From: CAYMSF01 sp964542255
GTDB taxonomy: Bacteria; Verrucomicrobiota; Lentisphaeria; Victivallales; Victivallaceae
Direction of reading: 5' to 3'
Length of the DNA: 28,498 nucleotides
NCBI GenBank assembly: GCA_964542255.1
Contig: CAZITV010000016.1
Location: forward strand, 1-28,498
In this document: positions 22,206 to 28,498 of the stretch, piece by piece
How positions within the stretch are numbered: position 1 is the stretch's first letter
Layout: each line of letters begins with the position of its first letter
Notes under the pieces: generated by a model
The model's database searches: none
What the model was told of the DNA's origin: nothing
What the model saw: the letters and a program-made list of their open reading frames with translations, nothing else
Made by a program: the position numbers and the translations under genes

Positions 22206-23768
22206 TCAGTTACGTTGAAACATTGAAATCAATTCCGGCAACTCCTTCGAACGGATCAGCCATGAGATAAGCGCGTAAGCGAGCCAAAATGCAGCACCGC
22301 AAACTGCCAAAGGCACCAAGTCCGGTATTCCCCAATGCAATGCCGGTATACCTAATAAATCACGATAAAACAAAAACAAGACTGCGGTCGGTACGACTGC
22401 CGCAATAATTGAACGTACTAAGGTGTAAACCACTTGGCGGATACCCAAGCCGCAATTCAAATCGCGGCGGAGGATGTAAAGCAGGATACAGTTGTTAGTG
22501 ATTGATGAAATCACTGTGGCCAGCGCTAATCCGCCTTGCTGCAGTGGAAACATCAAAATCAGATTTAGTATTAGATTCAATCCAATGCAACCGGCAGAAA
22601 CTTTAACTGGCGTCTTCATATTCTTGCGGGAATAAAACCCGGCAAGAACAATTTTAATGGAACAAAACGCCGGAATACCTAGACCAAAGAATAGCATCGC
22701 CCAGGCGGCGGCCTGCAAATCGCTTTCAGTGAAATTGCCGCGGAGAAACAGCACGCGCAATATCTGTTCACGGAACACCACAAAGAAAACCGCAACCGGC
22801 ACACAGAGGAAAAGCACGTGACGCAGACCAAGATTAAGCGCCGAAATAAATTCTGCAGTATTGCCCTTTGCTACAGATTTAGACAGACTTGCCAGCAATA
22901 CCGCACCAAATGAAACGGCAAAAATTCCTATCGGCAAATAGATGACTCTGTCACTGTAATTGAGTGCGGGAACAGCCTGAGGGCCTAAACTATATGCCAT
23001 CGCACGGTCAAGCATAAAGCTAATTTGAATAACGGATGCACCGAACAGTGCCGGCAGCGTCAACCTGCACAATTCAGACAGAATGTCAATATTCTTGATA
23101 TTCGCCCACGTGAAACTGGGGAAAATATCATGATAATACATCAGTCCCATTAACATTATCAGCTGAATCAATCCGGAAAGCAGCACTGCGTATGCCATCC
23201 AGTCAAACATCCGCGGGATATCACTCATTCCAGGGCAAATAAACAATAAGCAGGCTATTAAAAAAATATTAAGCAGCAGTGCGCCAAAGGCCGGAATAAC
23301 GAATACTTTGAGTGTGTTCATGATCGAACCGGCAATGCCAATTAGGCAAATAAAGAATGCATAAGGCATAATCACCGGGGTAAGATTAAGCGCCCACACA
23401 CCGCCTTCATCTTTAATCCAAATTTTTAGCAATAAGGCAATGGCTGAAACAAAAATACTGATAAAGATTAAGAGCAATCCCAGCCAGGCAAACACGGCGG
23501 CAAGTTGTCTGCGGGCATCATCTTTGCCGCGCAGCTCAACAATATGTGAGATCATCGGAACTAATGCTGTTCCGAGCGCTCCTTCGCCAAGGATACGGCG
23601 AAATAGATTAGGCAGCATAAAAGCCAGTTGCCATGCCGTAGCAATGGCACCGCCGCCGAGAACAGAGGCTTCAAGAATTTCACGCCATAATCCCAAAACA
23701 CGGCTGGTAAGCGTAGCTGCGGCAACACTGGAAGAATTACGCAGAATATTTTTTTTCTCTGAAGCCAT
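22206..23768 (-). CDS. murJ: Lipid II flippase MurJ
   Basis: MurJ flips undecaprenyl-linked lipid II across the inner membrane for peptidoglycan synthesis. The 520-aa product has about 14 hydrophobic helices. It has the MviN signatures: RNSSSVAAATLTSRVLGLWREI at the N-terminus, WQLAFMLPNLFRRILGEGALGTALVPMIS (the conserved R-x-L-x-GEGA region of the central cavity), and ALNYSDRVIYLPIGIFAVSFGAVLLASLSK in the middle. The length is normal. The start follows AGGG. Downstream it meets the glycosylase gene tail to tail. The presence of murJ agrees with a bacterium making peptidoglycan, which helps place it among PVC members that keep a wall. Confidence 0.95.
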   Translation of the reverse strand: MASEKKNILRNSSSVAAATLTSRVLGLWREILEASVLGGGAIATAWQLAFMLPNLFRRILGEGALGTALVPMISHIVELRGKDDARRQLAAVFAWLGLLLIFISIFVSAIALLLKIWIKDEGGVWALNLTPVIMPYAFFICLIGIAGSIMNTLKVFVIPAFGALLLNIFLIACLLFICPGMSDIPRMFDWMAYAVLLSGLIQLIMLMGLMYYHDIFPSFTWANIKNIDILSELCRLTLPALFGASVIQISFMLDRAMAYSLGPQAVPALNYSDRVIYLPIGIFAVSFGAVLLASLSKSVAKGNTAEFISALNLGLRHVLFLCVPVAVFFVVFREQILRVLFLRGNFTESDLQAAAWAMLFFGLGIPAFCSIKIVLAGFYSRKNMKTPVKVSAGCIGLNLILNLILMFPLQQGGLALATVISSITNNCILLYILRRDLNCGLGIRQVVYTLVRSIIAAVVPTAVLFLFYRDLLGIPALHWGIPDLVPLAVCGAAFWLAYALISWLIRSKELPELISMFQRN

Positions 23769-23936
23769 GCCCTAAAATCTTTCAAAATAAATACGGTGTG
23801 CAAACCGGCTGAGATTCATCATTAAATTGTAACGCTGGACTCAGCGTCAATGGTGATCAAGTTCCAATCAAGTTTCTTAGCGCAACCCCGGGATTGCCGT
23901 CTGCAGAAACTGGCAATAATATCAGTGCCGGGTTGT

Positions 23937-25037
23937 TTAAACCGAAAAACGCACGTGAATGACATCGCCATCCTGAACAATGTACTCTTTGCCCTCAATA
24001 CGCAGTTTACCTGCCGTCTGTGCTTTGCTCCAACCACCGTAAGTGACCATGTCCTGATATGAAACGACTTCCATACGGATGAACCCGCGGCACATATCGG
24101 TATGGATTTTTCCGGAGGCTTGTGGTGCAGGAGTTCCGGCGGCCACTGTCCAGGCGCGGGCTTCCATTTCGCCGGCAGTAAAAAAAGTAATGTAATCCAA
24201 TAGCCTGTAACCGGTATGTATAACTCTGGCCAATCCGTTTTCCTTGATGCCGAGATCGTCAAGAAACAATTTTGCTTCAGCTTCATCAAGCTGTGCTAAC
24301 TCTTCTTCCAGTTTAGCACAGACAGGAACAACTTCCAGCTTATGTTCAGCCGCATATGCGATAAGACTTTTGGAAACAGCATCCTCTCCAAAGGAACGAA
24401 AAGTGGCCTCATCAACGTTGGCGCAAATGAAAGCCGGCATTAAAGTAATTAAGCCAAAATTACGGGCAGCCGCCACCTGTTTTGGGTCATTACGGTCAAC
24501 ATTGGGTACTTTGCCTTCGCCAAGTTCTGCGGCGAAGCGTGCACCTAATTCGAGTTCGGCTTTCGTCTCGGCATCACCGGCGCGCATCAGTTTTTTGGAT
24601 TTTTCCAGCCGTTTTTCGATTAAGTCGAGATCAGCGAGCATCAATTCGGTCATAATTACTTCCAGGTCGCGAGCGGGGTCAACATCGCCATCAACATGAA
24701 TTACATCTGGGTCCTGAAAGATGCGGACAACATGGGCGATAGCGTCAACATTGCGGATATGGCCGAGAAACTGGTTACCCAAACCTTGTCCCTGACTTGC
24801 CCCTTTAACTAATCCGGCAATATCAATAAATTTAAGCGTTGACGGTACAATTCTGCCGGAACGCTCAAGTTTAGACAACACCTGGAGACGCTCATCCGGT
24901 ACTGCGACAATACCGGTATTCGGCTCAATAGTACAAAATGGAAAATTTGCTGCCGCCGCACTGCCCTTGCTGAGCGCGTTAAACAGCGTTGACTTGCCGA
25001 CATTCGGCAATCCGACAAAACCACAGGCAAAACTCAT
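23937..25037 (-). CDS. ychF: Obg-like ATPase/GTPase YchF (OLA1 family)
   Basis: This 366-aa protein matches the universally conserved YchF. The P-loop is GLPNVGKS (9-16), the switch region ANFPFCTIEPNTGIVAVPD, and G3 is FIDIAGLVKGASQGQGLGNQFLGHIR. The base-recognition motif is ANVDE instead of NKxD, which explains the ATP preference of the family. A coiled-coil insert (LDLIEKRLEKSKKLMRAG) and a C-terminal TGS domain (HTDMCRGFIRMEVVSYQDM ... DGDVIHVRFSV) complete it. It binds ribosomes and is linked to stress responses in E. coli. The length is normal. It is read toward murJ with 168 bp between; the two may be separate units. Confidence 0.96.
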   Translation of the reverse strand: MSFACGFVGLPNVGKSTLFNALSKGSAAAANFPFCTIEPNTGIVAVPDERLQVLSKLERSGRIVPSTLKFIDIAGLVKGASQGQGLGNQFLGHIRNVDAIAHVVRIFQDPDVIHVDGDVDPARDLEVIMTELMLADLDLIEKRLEKSKKLMRAGDAETKAELELGARFAAELGEGKVPNVDRNDPKQVAAARNFGLITLMPAFICANVDEATFRSFGEDAVSKSLIAYAAEHKLEVVPVCAKLEEELAQLDEAEAKLFLDDLGIKENGLARVIHTGYRLLDYITFFTAGEMEARAWTVAAGTPAPQASGKIHTDMCRGFIRMEVVSYQDMVTYGGWSKAQTAGKLRIEGKEYIVQDGDVIHVRFSV

Positions 25038-26132
25038 ATTTTAATCCAGCTCCCGGTCAGTAATAACACTTATAATTAATTTAGAATCTGTTTCAAAGTT
25101 GTTTTGAAAACAGCACGTGAACTCTTCATCCAAAACGGCGGACTGCGCATAATAATAAAAACTGTCAATGCACAATCGCTGATTTCAGCCGCATCTGGAT
25201 AATCCCAAAACGTTACTGCCTATAACTTCTTCGCGTATTAGTATAACATACATCTTTTAAAGGATTATTCAATTGATTCACCGGTGTAATCTAATTGTTA
25301 ATAAATACTTTTAAAATATTGGACTTTTTAGCAGAAAATGGCAGATTAAGCTCAAAAAACATTTAAAACGCTAATGACGTTTGTGCATATTCTGAGCTCA
25401 TTTTGACAATGACTTCATCGCTCAAAATTACTATCGCAAACTTAACTGATATTTTCGCCCACATTCATCTGGAGGAAGTTGATATTCTATTGAGGGCTAA
25501 TCTTACTTTCTCTAGGGTCAAAGCAATTCACATTCCCAGTCTCTGCTTCTCATTTTCGGTCATTTTCAAACAGACAAGCCATAATACCAGCGCGCATCTG
25601 TATGTTTTCATTCAGAAGAGGTAATTGCAAAACTATTTTGAATTGATGTTTTGCAGGATTTTTTGAAGATTTTGACGATTTTAAGCGAAATCTAGCGTAG
25701 CAGCGTTACGCAAGATGAGCTTAAGTCGCCCAAAACTCAAAAAAGACGCAAAAGTCACGAAAGAGTTTTGAAATTAGCTCAGAATACAAGCAATGAGACT
25801 TAATCGCAATGGCAGTAACCTATATCTGCACCGCACCAACAGAGGCTATTTTGAGTCAATACGCTGCGACCTCTGCTCCTGTGCTATGGCACAGTATAAT
25901 TGTTATAAAATCATTAGGCAGGTGTTAGCATAGTTCGCTTTAAGTTAGGAAACAATTAACCTTGTTGCAAGCTGAAAAATACCAAGTAAATTGATTATCA
26001 AAGCGGCAAAAAATCAATAAACCGCGAATATAAAAAGCCTGCGAAAAGTGAGCAAACAAACATAGAGATTCGCAGTGAGACAGACAGAAAGAAATTTAAA
26101 AATGACAACTCAAAAAACAGGAGGTGCAAGTG
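25038..26132. other. Long non-coding region between ychF and the pseudopilin gene
   Basis: Over 1 kb without a supportable gene. It holds the ychF promoter side (25040-25330, AT-rich), a 73-codon open frame (25403-25624) without ribosome site or recognisable motif, and MITE-2 copy D (25618-25780). A perfect hairpin CTGTGC-TATG-GCACAG (25879-25894) is followed directly by TATAAT (25895-25900), a possible operator-promoter. A 7-bp stem CTGCGAA/TTCGCAG lies at 26039-26075. The second half probably is the promoter and leader of the pseudopilin gene. Confidence 0.55.
25618..25780 (+). mobile_element. MITE-2 copy D (solo)
   Basis: This 163-bp element starts GAGGTAATTGCAAAACT and ends AGTTTTGAAATTAGCTC, with the same termini as the nested copy at 12553-12714 and about 94% identity. 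It is flanked by a 4-bp duplication AGAA (25614-25617 and 25781-25784), different from the AGAT of the other copy, which fixes the element ends. It contains the conserved hairpin at 25695-25711. No transposase is seen. Confidence 0.92.
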
Positions 26133-26190
26133 ATGAACGATGCAGAACATCTAAAGGGCTGAACGATGTGCGCGCTGTAGTATCGTTCAG
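26119..26190 (+). promoter_or_regulatory. Candidate leader peptide and attenuator-like hairpin upstream of the pseudopilin
   Basis: A near-ideal ribosome site AGGAGGT (26119-26125) precedes the 9-codon ORF at 26133-26162 (MNDAEHLKG-stop). The stop overlaps a perfect 9-bp stem, CTGAACGAT (26159-26167) with ATCGTTCAG (26182-26190). The same TGAACGAT also occurs at the start codon (26134-26141) and can pair with the same right arm, so two structures exclude each other. This is the kind of layout used in translation-coupled attenuation. It lies about 125 bp upstream of the pseudopilin start. Function is inference. Confidence 0.45.
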
Positions 26191-26316
26191 TGGAAGTAAC
26201 AAGCTATCTCAACACAGTGCTGTAATTAACCTGTTCCCGCGTTAAATATACAGCCAAATCAAAAAGGCGGGGAAAAACTAAAGTGTTTTCAAAACAAACC
26301 AAAAAAGGAATACAAA

Positions 26317-27207
26317 ATGAAAACAAGAAATGTTATTAGAGGATTCACGTTGATCGAATTGTTGGTGGTAATTGCGATTATCGCTATTCTGGCAGGAATG
26401 TTGCTCCCGGCACTCAACAAAGCGCGTGGCACCGCTCAAGCCATCTCCTGTATGAGTAACGTTAAACAGCATGCCTTAGGACTGATTGTGTACGATGGCG
26501 AGTATGGCACGCTACCTTCATCTTATACTTACAAAGTTGGTGACACCAGTGGCGCGGGTTATATTCATTGGAGTGCGGCAATTAACAAAAGAACCACTGC
26601 TGCGTCTCCATTTGTAGATAAATCTTTCGCTTGTCCGTCGATGACCGTCGATAACGGTGTCCAGGGCGGTGCCGGCGGTTGGTTCGCCTCTAAACCTCTG
26701 TTGGATGCTCAGGCTCAAATAATGGCCTATACAGGAAATGCGATTTTTCTGCCGCGCCGCAAGTTCAATACTCAAGCTTTGAATGCCGGCATGCAGCTGG
26801 TCAAAATGTCTAAAGCCAAGGCTCCGTCCTCTGAAATTCTGCTCACGGAATTTACCAAAGTAGGGGCGTTGATTGATGACACCTCTGGCGCCGGTGGTCA
26901 AGCCATAAAATCTCATCGCCCGACTAACGCCATTACTGATGGCGGCGCTGTCTGGGGTGGAGGAGAAGCCGGTGCTTGTGCCGCTCCGAAGAAGTTAACC
27001 ATTACAGACTTCAAAGCCGCGGTTGCGGGTGGTGCCAAGCATCATGCAGCATATATTGGTTACGACCGTCATAACGACCGTGCCAATTATGGTTTTGCCG
27101 ACGGTCATGCCGAAGCGCTGACTATAGAGCAAACACTTGACCCGGTAAAATTTATGTGGGGTAAAAAAATCTACTCTCAGCCTAACGAACCAGACATAGT
27201 CGATTAA
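26317..27207 (+). CDS. Type II secretion/type IV pilin-like pseudopilin with H-x9-DG motif
   Basis: This 296-aa protein has a short basic leader and cleavage site RG/FTLIELLVVIAIIAILAG. Gly9 is the -1 residue and Glu14 is the mature +5 residue, followed by MLLPALNKARGTAQAISC. The globular domain ends with HNDRANYGFADG, an exact H-x9-DG motif found in the large pseudopilin-like families of Lentisphaerae and Planctomycetes. Cysteines at the start (SCMSN) and middle (FACPSM, GACAAP) may form disulfides. Processing is expected from the peptidase at 8719-9558. The ribosome site AAAAGGA is good. The gene has a long structured leader and its own strong terminator, so it is a monocistronic, probably well-expressed gene. 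Its exact role is unknown; these paralogues are often numerous. Confidence 0.9.
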   Translation: MKTRNVIRGFTLIELLVVIAIIAILAGMLLPALNKARGTAQAISCMSNVKQHALGLIVYDGEYGTLPSSYTYKVGDTSGAGYIHWSAAINKRTTAASPFVDKSFACPSMTVDNGVQGGAGGWFASKPLLDAQAQIMAYTGNAIFLPRRKFNTQALNAGMQLVKMSKAKAPSSEILLTEFTKVGALIDDTSGAGGQAIKSHRPTNAITDGGAVWGGGEAGACAAPKKLTITDFKAAVAGGAKHHAAYIGYDRHNDRANYGFADGHAEALTIEQTLDPVKFMWGKKIYSQPNEPDIVD

Positions 27208-27224
27208 TCATTAAAATAACCCAT

Positions 27225-27258
27225 AAAATTCTTGCCAAGCTCCTTGGCAAGAATTTTT
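27225..27258 (+). terminator. Strong rho-independent terminator after the pseudopilin gene
   Basis: A 15-bp perfect stem, AAAATTCTTGCCAAG (27225-27239) with its complement (27243-27257), has a 3-nt loop. The T run is the end of the stem (27254-27258). It lies 18 bp after the stop codon and may act on both strands. Confidence 0.92.
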
Positions 27259-27289
27259 AACTTAACACTAATTATAAAGGAACAATATT

Positions 27290-28009
27290 ATGTTAAAATT
27301 ATTTTTTATAATGCTTGCGCTTGCAGCTTTTACAGTAATTTTAGTACAGAACAACCGTCATAAAACCGTGCAAAAGGTTTCGATACCACTATTATCTGTG
27401 GCAGTATTAATGCTGCTGGTTGGTGTAGGCGGATTTTTATTAGAATACAGCAGAACTCCGCCAACAATGCTAAGTAATGATGCTAAAAGCAGGTTATTTG
27501 CCTCGCATGGTTTCGTGATTGCCGAACAAATTGCAATTAACTATCAGAATGAAAAGATAGCTATTTTTGCAAATGCAAAGGATGATGGACCACGCCTGGT
27601 AGAACTGACTAAAGCAATAACCGAAAAACTGGGCAAAAATACAGTAATAGACACAATTCTCATTGAGCCAGAGTTGGCGGCAAAATATACAGAAGATGAT
27701 TGTCCGAGTTATGATGACTTAATGCGCGCCAAGGATTTTGACCTTGCCTGCCGTAAGGCGCCTGATGCTAAATTCATTTTGATCGCTGCCGCCTTGCCTA
27801 AAGATGCAGAAAAAATGAGATTGTGGACAGAAAAAAGAAAAGTGTTTGTTATTGGCGCCAGCAGTTCATTGGGACAAAAAGCTGCAAAATTCAGCATCGC
27901 CGGATACACGACGCTTAACGAAAAAGCTGATTTTAGCAAACTTGATATTCCTGCCGATTACAGCAAAGCGTTTGCCGCAAAGTATAAATTAGTGATGAGA
28001 ACAAATTAA
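27290..28009 (+). CDS. Unknown protein with two N-terminal membrane helices
   Basis: This 239-aa protein is preceded by AAAGGA. Helix 1 is at about 3-20 (LFFIMLALAAFTVILVQ) and helix 2 at about 32-51 (IPLLSVAVLMLLVGVGGFLL). A soluble domain follows (about 60-239) with alternating strands and helices: AEQIAINYQNEKIAIFANAKDDGPRL, AKFILIAAALPKDAEKM and KVFVIGASSSLGQKAAKFSIAGY. The spacing resembles a Rossmann-like or periplasmic-binding-like alpha/beta fold, but no family is recognised. Asn/Cys positions show no catalytic pattern. It sits between two terminators, so it is either transcribed from a promoter in the 80-bp gap or by read-through from the pseudopilin gene. Codon use looks like that of its neighbours. 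Confidence 0.75.
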   Translation: MLKLFFIMLALAAFTVILVQNNRHKTVQKVSIPLLSVAVLMLLVGVGGFLLEYSRTPPTMLSNDAKSRLFASHGFVIAEQIAINYQNEKIAIFANAKDDGPRLVELTKAITEKLGKNTVIDTILIEPELAAKYTEDDCPSYDDLMRAKDFDLACRKAPDAKFILIAAALPKDAEKMRLWTEKRKVFVIGASSSLGQKAAKFSIAGYTTLNEKADFSKLDIPADYSKAFAAKYKLVMRTN

Positions 28010-28039
28010 ATAATCCCGCGTTTTCAGCACTGCAATCTC

Positions 28040-28077
28040 AAGTGGCTATAGTCAAATTGACTATACGCCACTTTTTT
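28040..28077 (+). terminator. Rho-independent terminator after the unknown membrane protein gene
   Basis: AAGTGGC with TATAGTCA pairs with TGACTATA and GCCACTT across a 3-nt AAT loop, with one bulged C. It is followed by a run of T ending at 28077. It lies 30 bp past the stop codon. Confidence 0.92.
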
Positions 28078-28272
28078 ATGGTGATTGTGGGCTTATCAGT
28101 AAACAGCTCTCGCCAACCAAGTATCAAGAATAGCCATACCATCTGCGCACGTTGATATTCTTCCTTGTTATGAGTAAATTTTGGTGTTACCTCTAATTCA
28201 AATATCAGCGGCAAAGTAAATTCAGACTTCCTGATCCGTGGAAAAAGGGGATGTAGGTTTTTGGGTTTTATT
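28078..28272. other. Intergenic stretch with an unassigned minus-strand open frame
   Basis: No gene is called on the plus strand. On the minus strand a frame stays open from about 28300 down to the TGA at 28040-28038. It reads KPKNLHPLFPRIRKSEF ... YQRAQMVWLFLILGWRELF. It has no ATG or ribosome site at its beginning, starts inside the palindrome cluster and runs through the terminator. It may be a gene remnant or chance. Confidence 0.25.
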
Positions 28273-28456
28273 ACGCCATTGGCGTTACCTTTGCATAACC
28301 CCCAGATTCATCTAGGGGTAGCAGATCCATAGGAGCAACAACTCTGTAGGAGTTTCCTACGGTATCGTCGGCAACCACGCTGTGGTTGGTAATTGGGCGG
28401 GATGCTTATTCCCCCAGATGAATCTGGGGGTTATTCACAGGGTAGCCCTAAGGGCT
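28273..28456. repeat. Cluster of REP-like palindromes
   Basis: At least six short palindromes occur in about 185 bp: ACGCCA-T-TGGCGT (28273-28285); CCCC(C)AGAT-TC-ATCT(A)GGGG (28299-28318); GTAGG...CCTAC (28346-28360); AACCAC-GCT-GTGGTT (28373-28387); a perfect CCCCCAGAT-GA-ATCTGGGGG (28411-28430); and AGCCC-TAA-GGGCT (28444-28456). Another CCACGC follows at about 28472. The two CCCCCAGAT units are alike. Such mixed palindrome arrays flank RAYT transposases in many genomes; no transposase is visible before the window ends. Confidence 0.75.
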
Positions 28457-28498
28457 GAAAATACTGTAAACCACGCTACTTCTGAAAAAAATTATACC

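Noticed and set aside
24244..24699. 151-codon ORF opposite ychF
   Set aside because: It is a Ser/Ala-rich antisense shadow of the ychF coding region, without motifs or a ribosome site.
25403..25624. 73-codon plus-strand ORF
   Set aside because: It has no ribosome site or motif and ends inside MITE-2. Composition is not clearly coding.

Overview
The window looks like a chromosome segment of a Gram-negative PVC-type bacterium, most likely Lentisphaerae (Victivallales-like) or a close relative. The best pointer is the pseudopilin at 26317-27207, which has an FTLIELLVVIAIIAILAG leader, an ALNKAR segment and a C-terminal H-x9-DG motif, a combination typical of Lentisphaerae and Planctomycetes. 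Lipid II flippase, lipoprotein, GT-C glycosyltransferase, single-copy housekeeping genes and unrelated short operons on both strands fit this. The assignment is inference from family knowledge; no search was run.

Layout. 1-1432: a decayed, mobile-DNA-like edge holding a HigB/HigA toxin-antitoxin pair with a clear promoter/operator, flanked by two 54-bp related fragments. 1467-5262: tgt, then smpB, dnaJ and grpE on the minus strand (tRNA queuosine, ribosome rescue, heat-shock chaperones). 5685-7424: lipoprotein, voltage-gated-type K+ channel and a small zinc-ribbon protein. 7861-11060: aroE, prepilin peptidase and uvrC in one tight plus-strand run. 11084-12173 (minus): hypB and a lysine-rich 66-aa protein with promoter and terminator. 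12437-15614: MITE-bearing leader, ApgM-type phosphoglycerate mutase and a GT-C membrane glycosyltransferase. 15626-18273 (minus): a CbiM(N)-CbiQ-CbiO metal (probably nickel) uptake system. 18422-22197: a second MITE, a small CxxCxGxG secreted protein, an alpha/beta hydrolase, a MscS channel and a family-4 uracil-DNA glycosylase. 22206-25037 (minus): murJ and ychF. 25038-28009: a long non-coding leader with a second MITE type and a possible attenuator, the pseudopilin and an unknown membrane-anchored protein. 28010-28498: a terminator and a cluster of REP-like palindromes.

How genes work together. The prepilin peptidase can process the pseudopilin. HypB (nickel GTPase with a His-rich arm) and the CbiMQO transporter form a nickel supply theme, although the consuming enzyme is outside the window. 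GrpE, DnaJ and SmpB form a protein quality-control group.

The most interesting signal is a set of non-autonomous mobile elements that can be reconstructed base by base. MITE-1 has 21-bp terminal inverted repeats and TTA flanks, with copies at 12530-12850 and 18422-18694 and a degenerate relative at 2565-2662. MITE-2 is 162-163 bp with 17-bp imperfect inverted repeats and 4-bp target duplications, with copies at 12553-12714 and 25618-25780. One MITE-2 sits inside a MITE-1, and the other MITE-1 preserves the empty target site. Other points worth attention are a 102-bp near-identical repeat (484-585 and 3252-3353), a short leader ORF with mutually exclusive hairpins ahead of the pseudopilin, and 10-bp-phased A-tracts upstream of the 66-aa basic protein gene.
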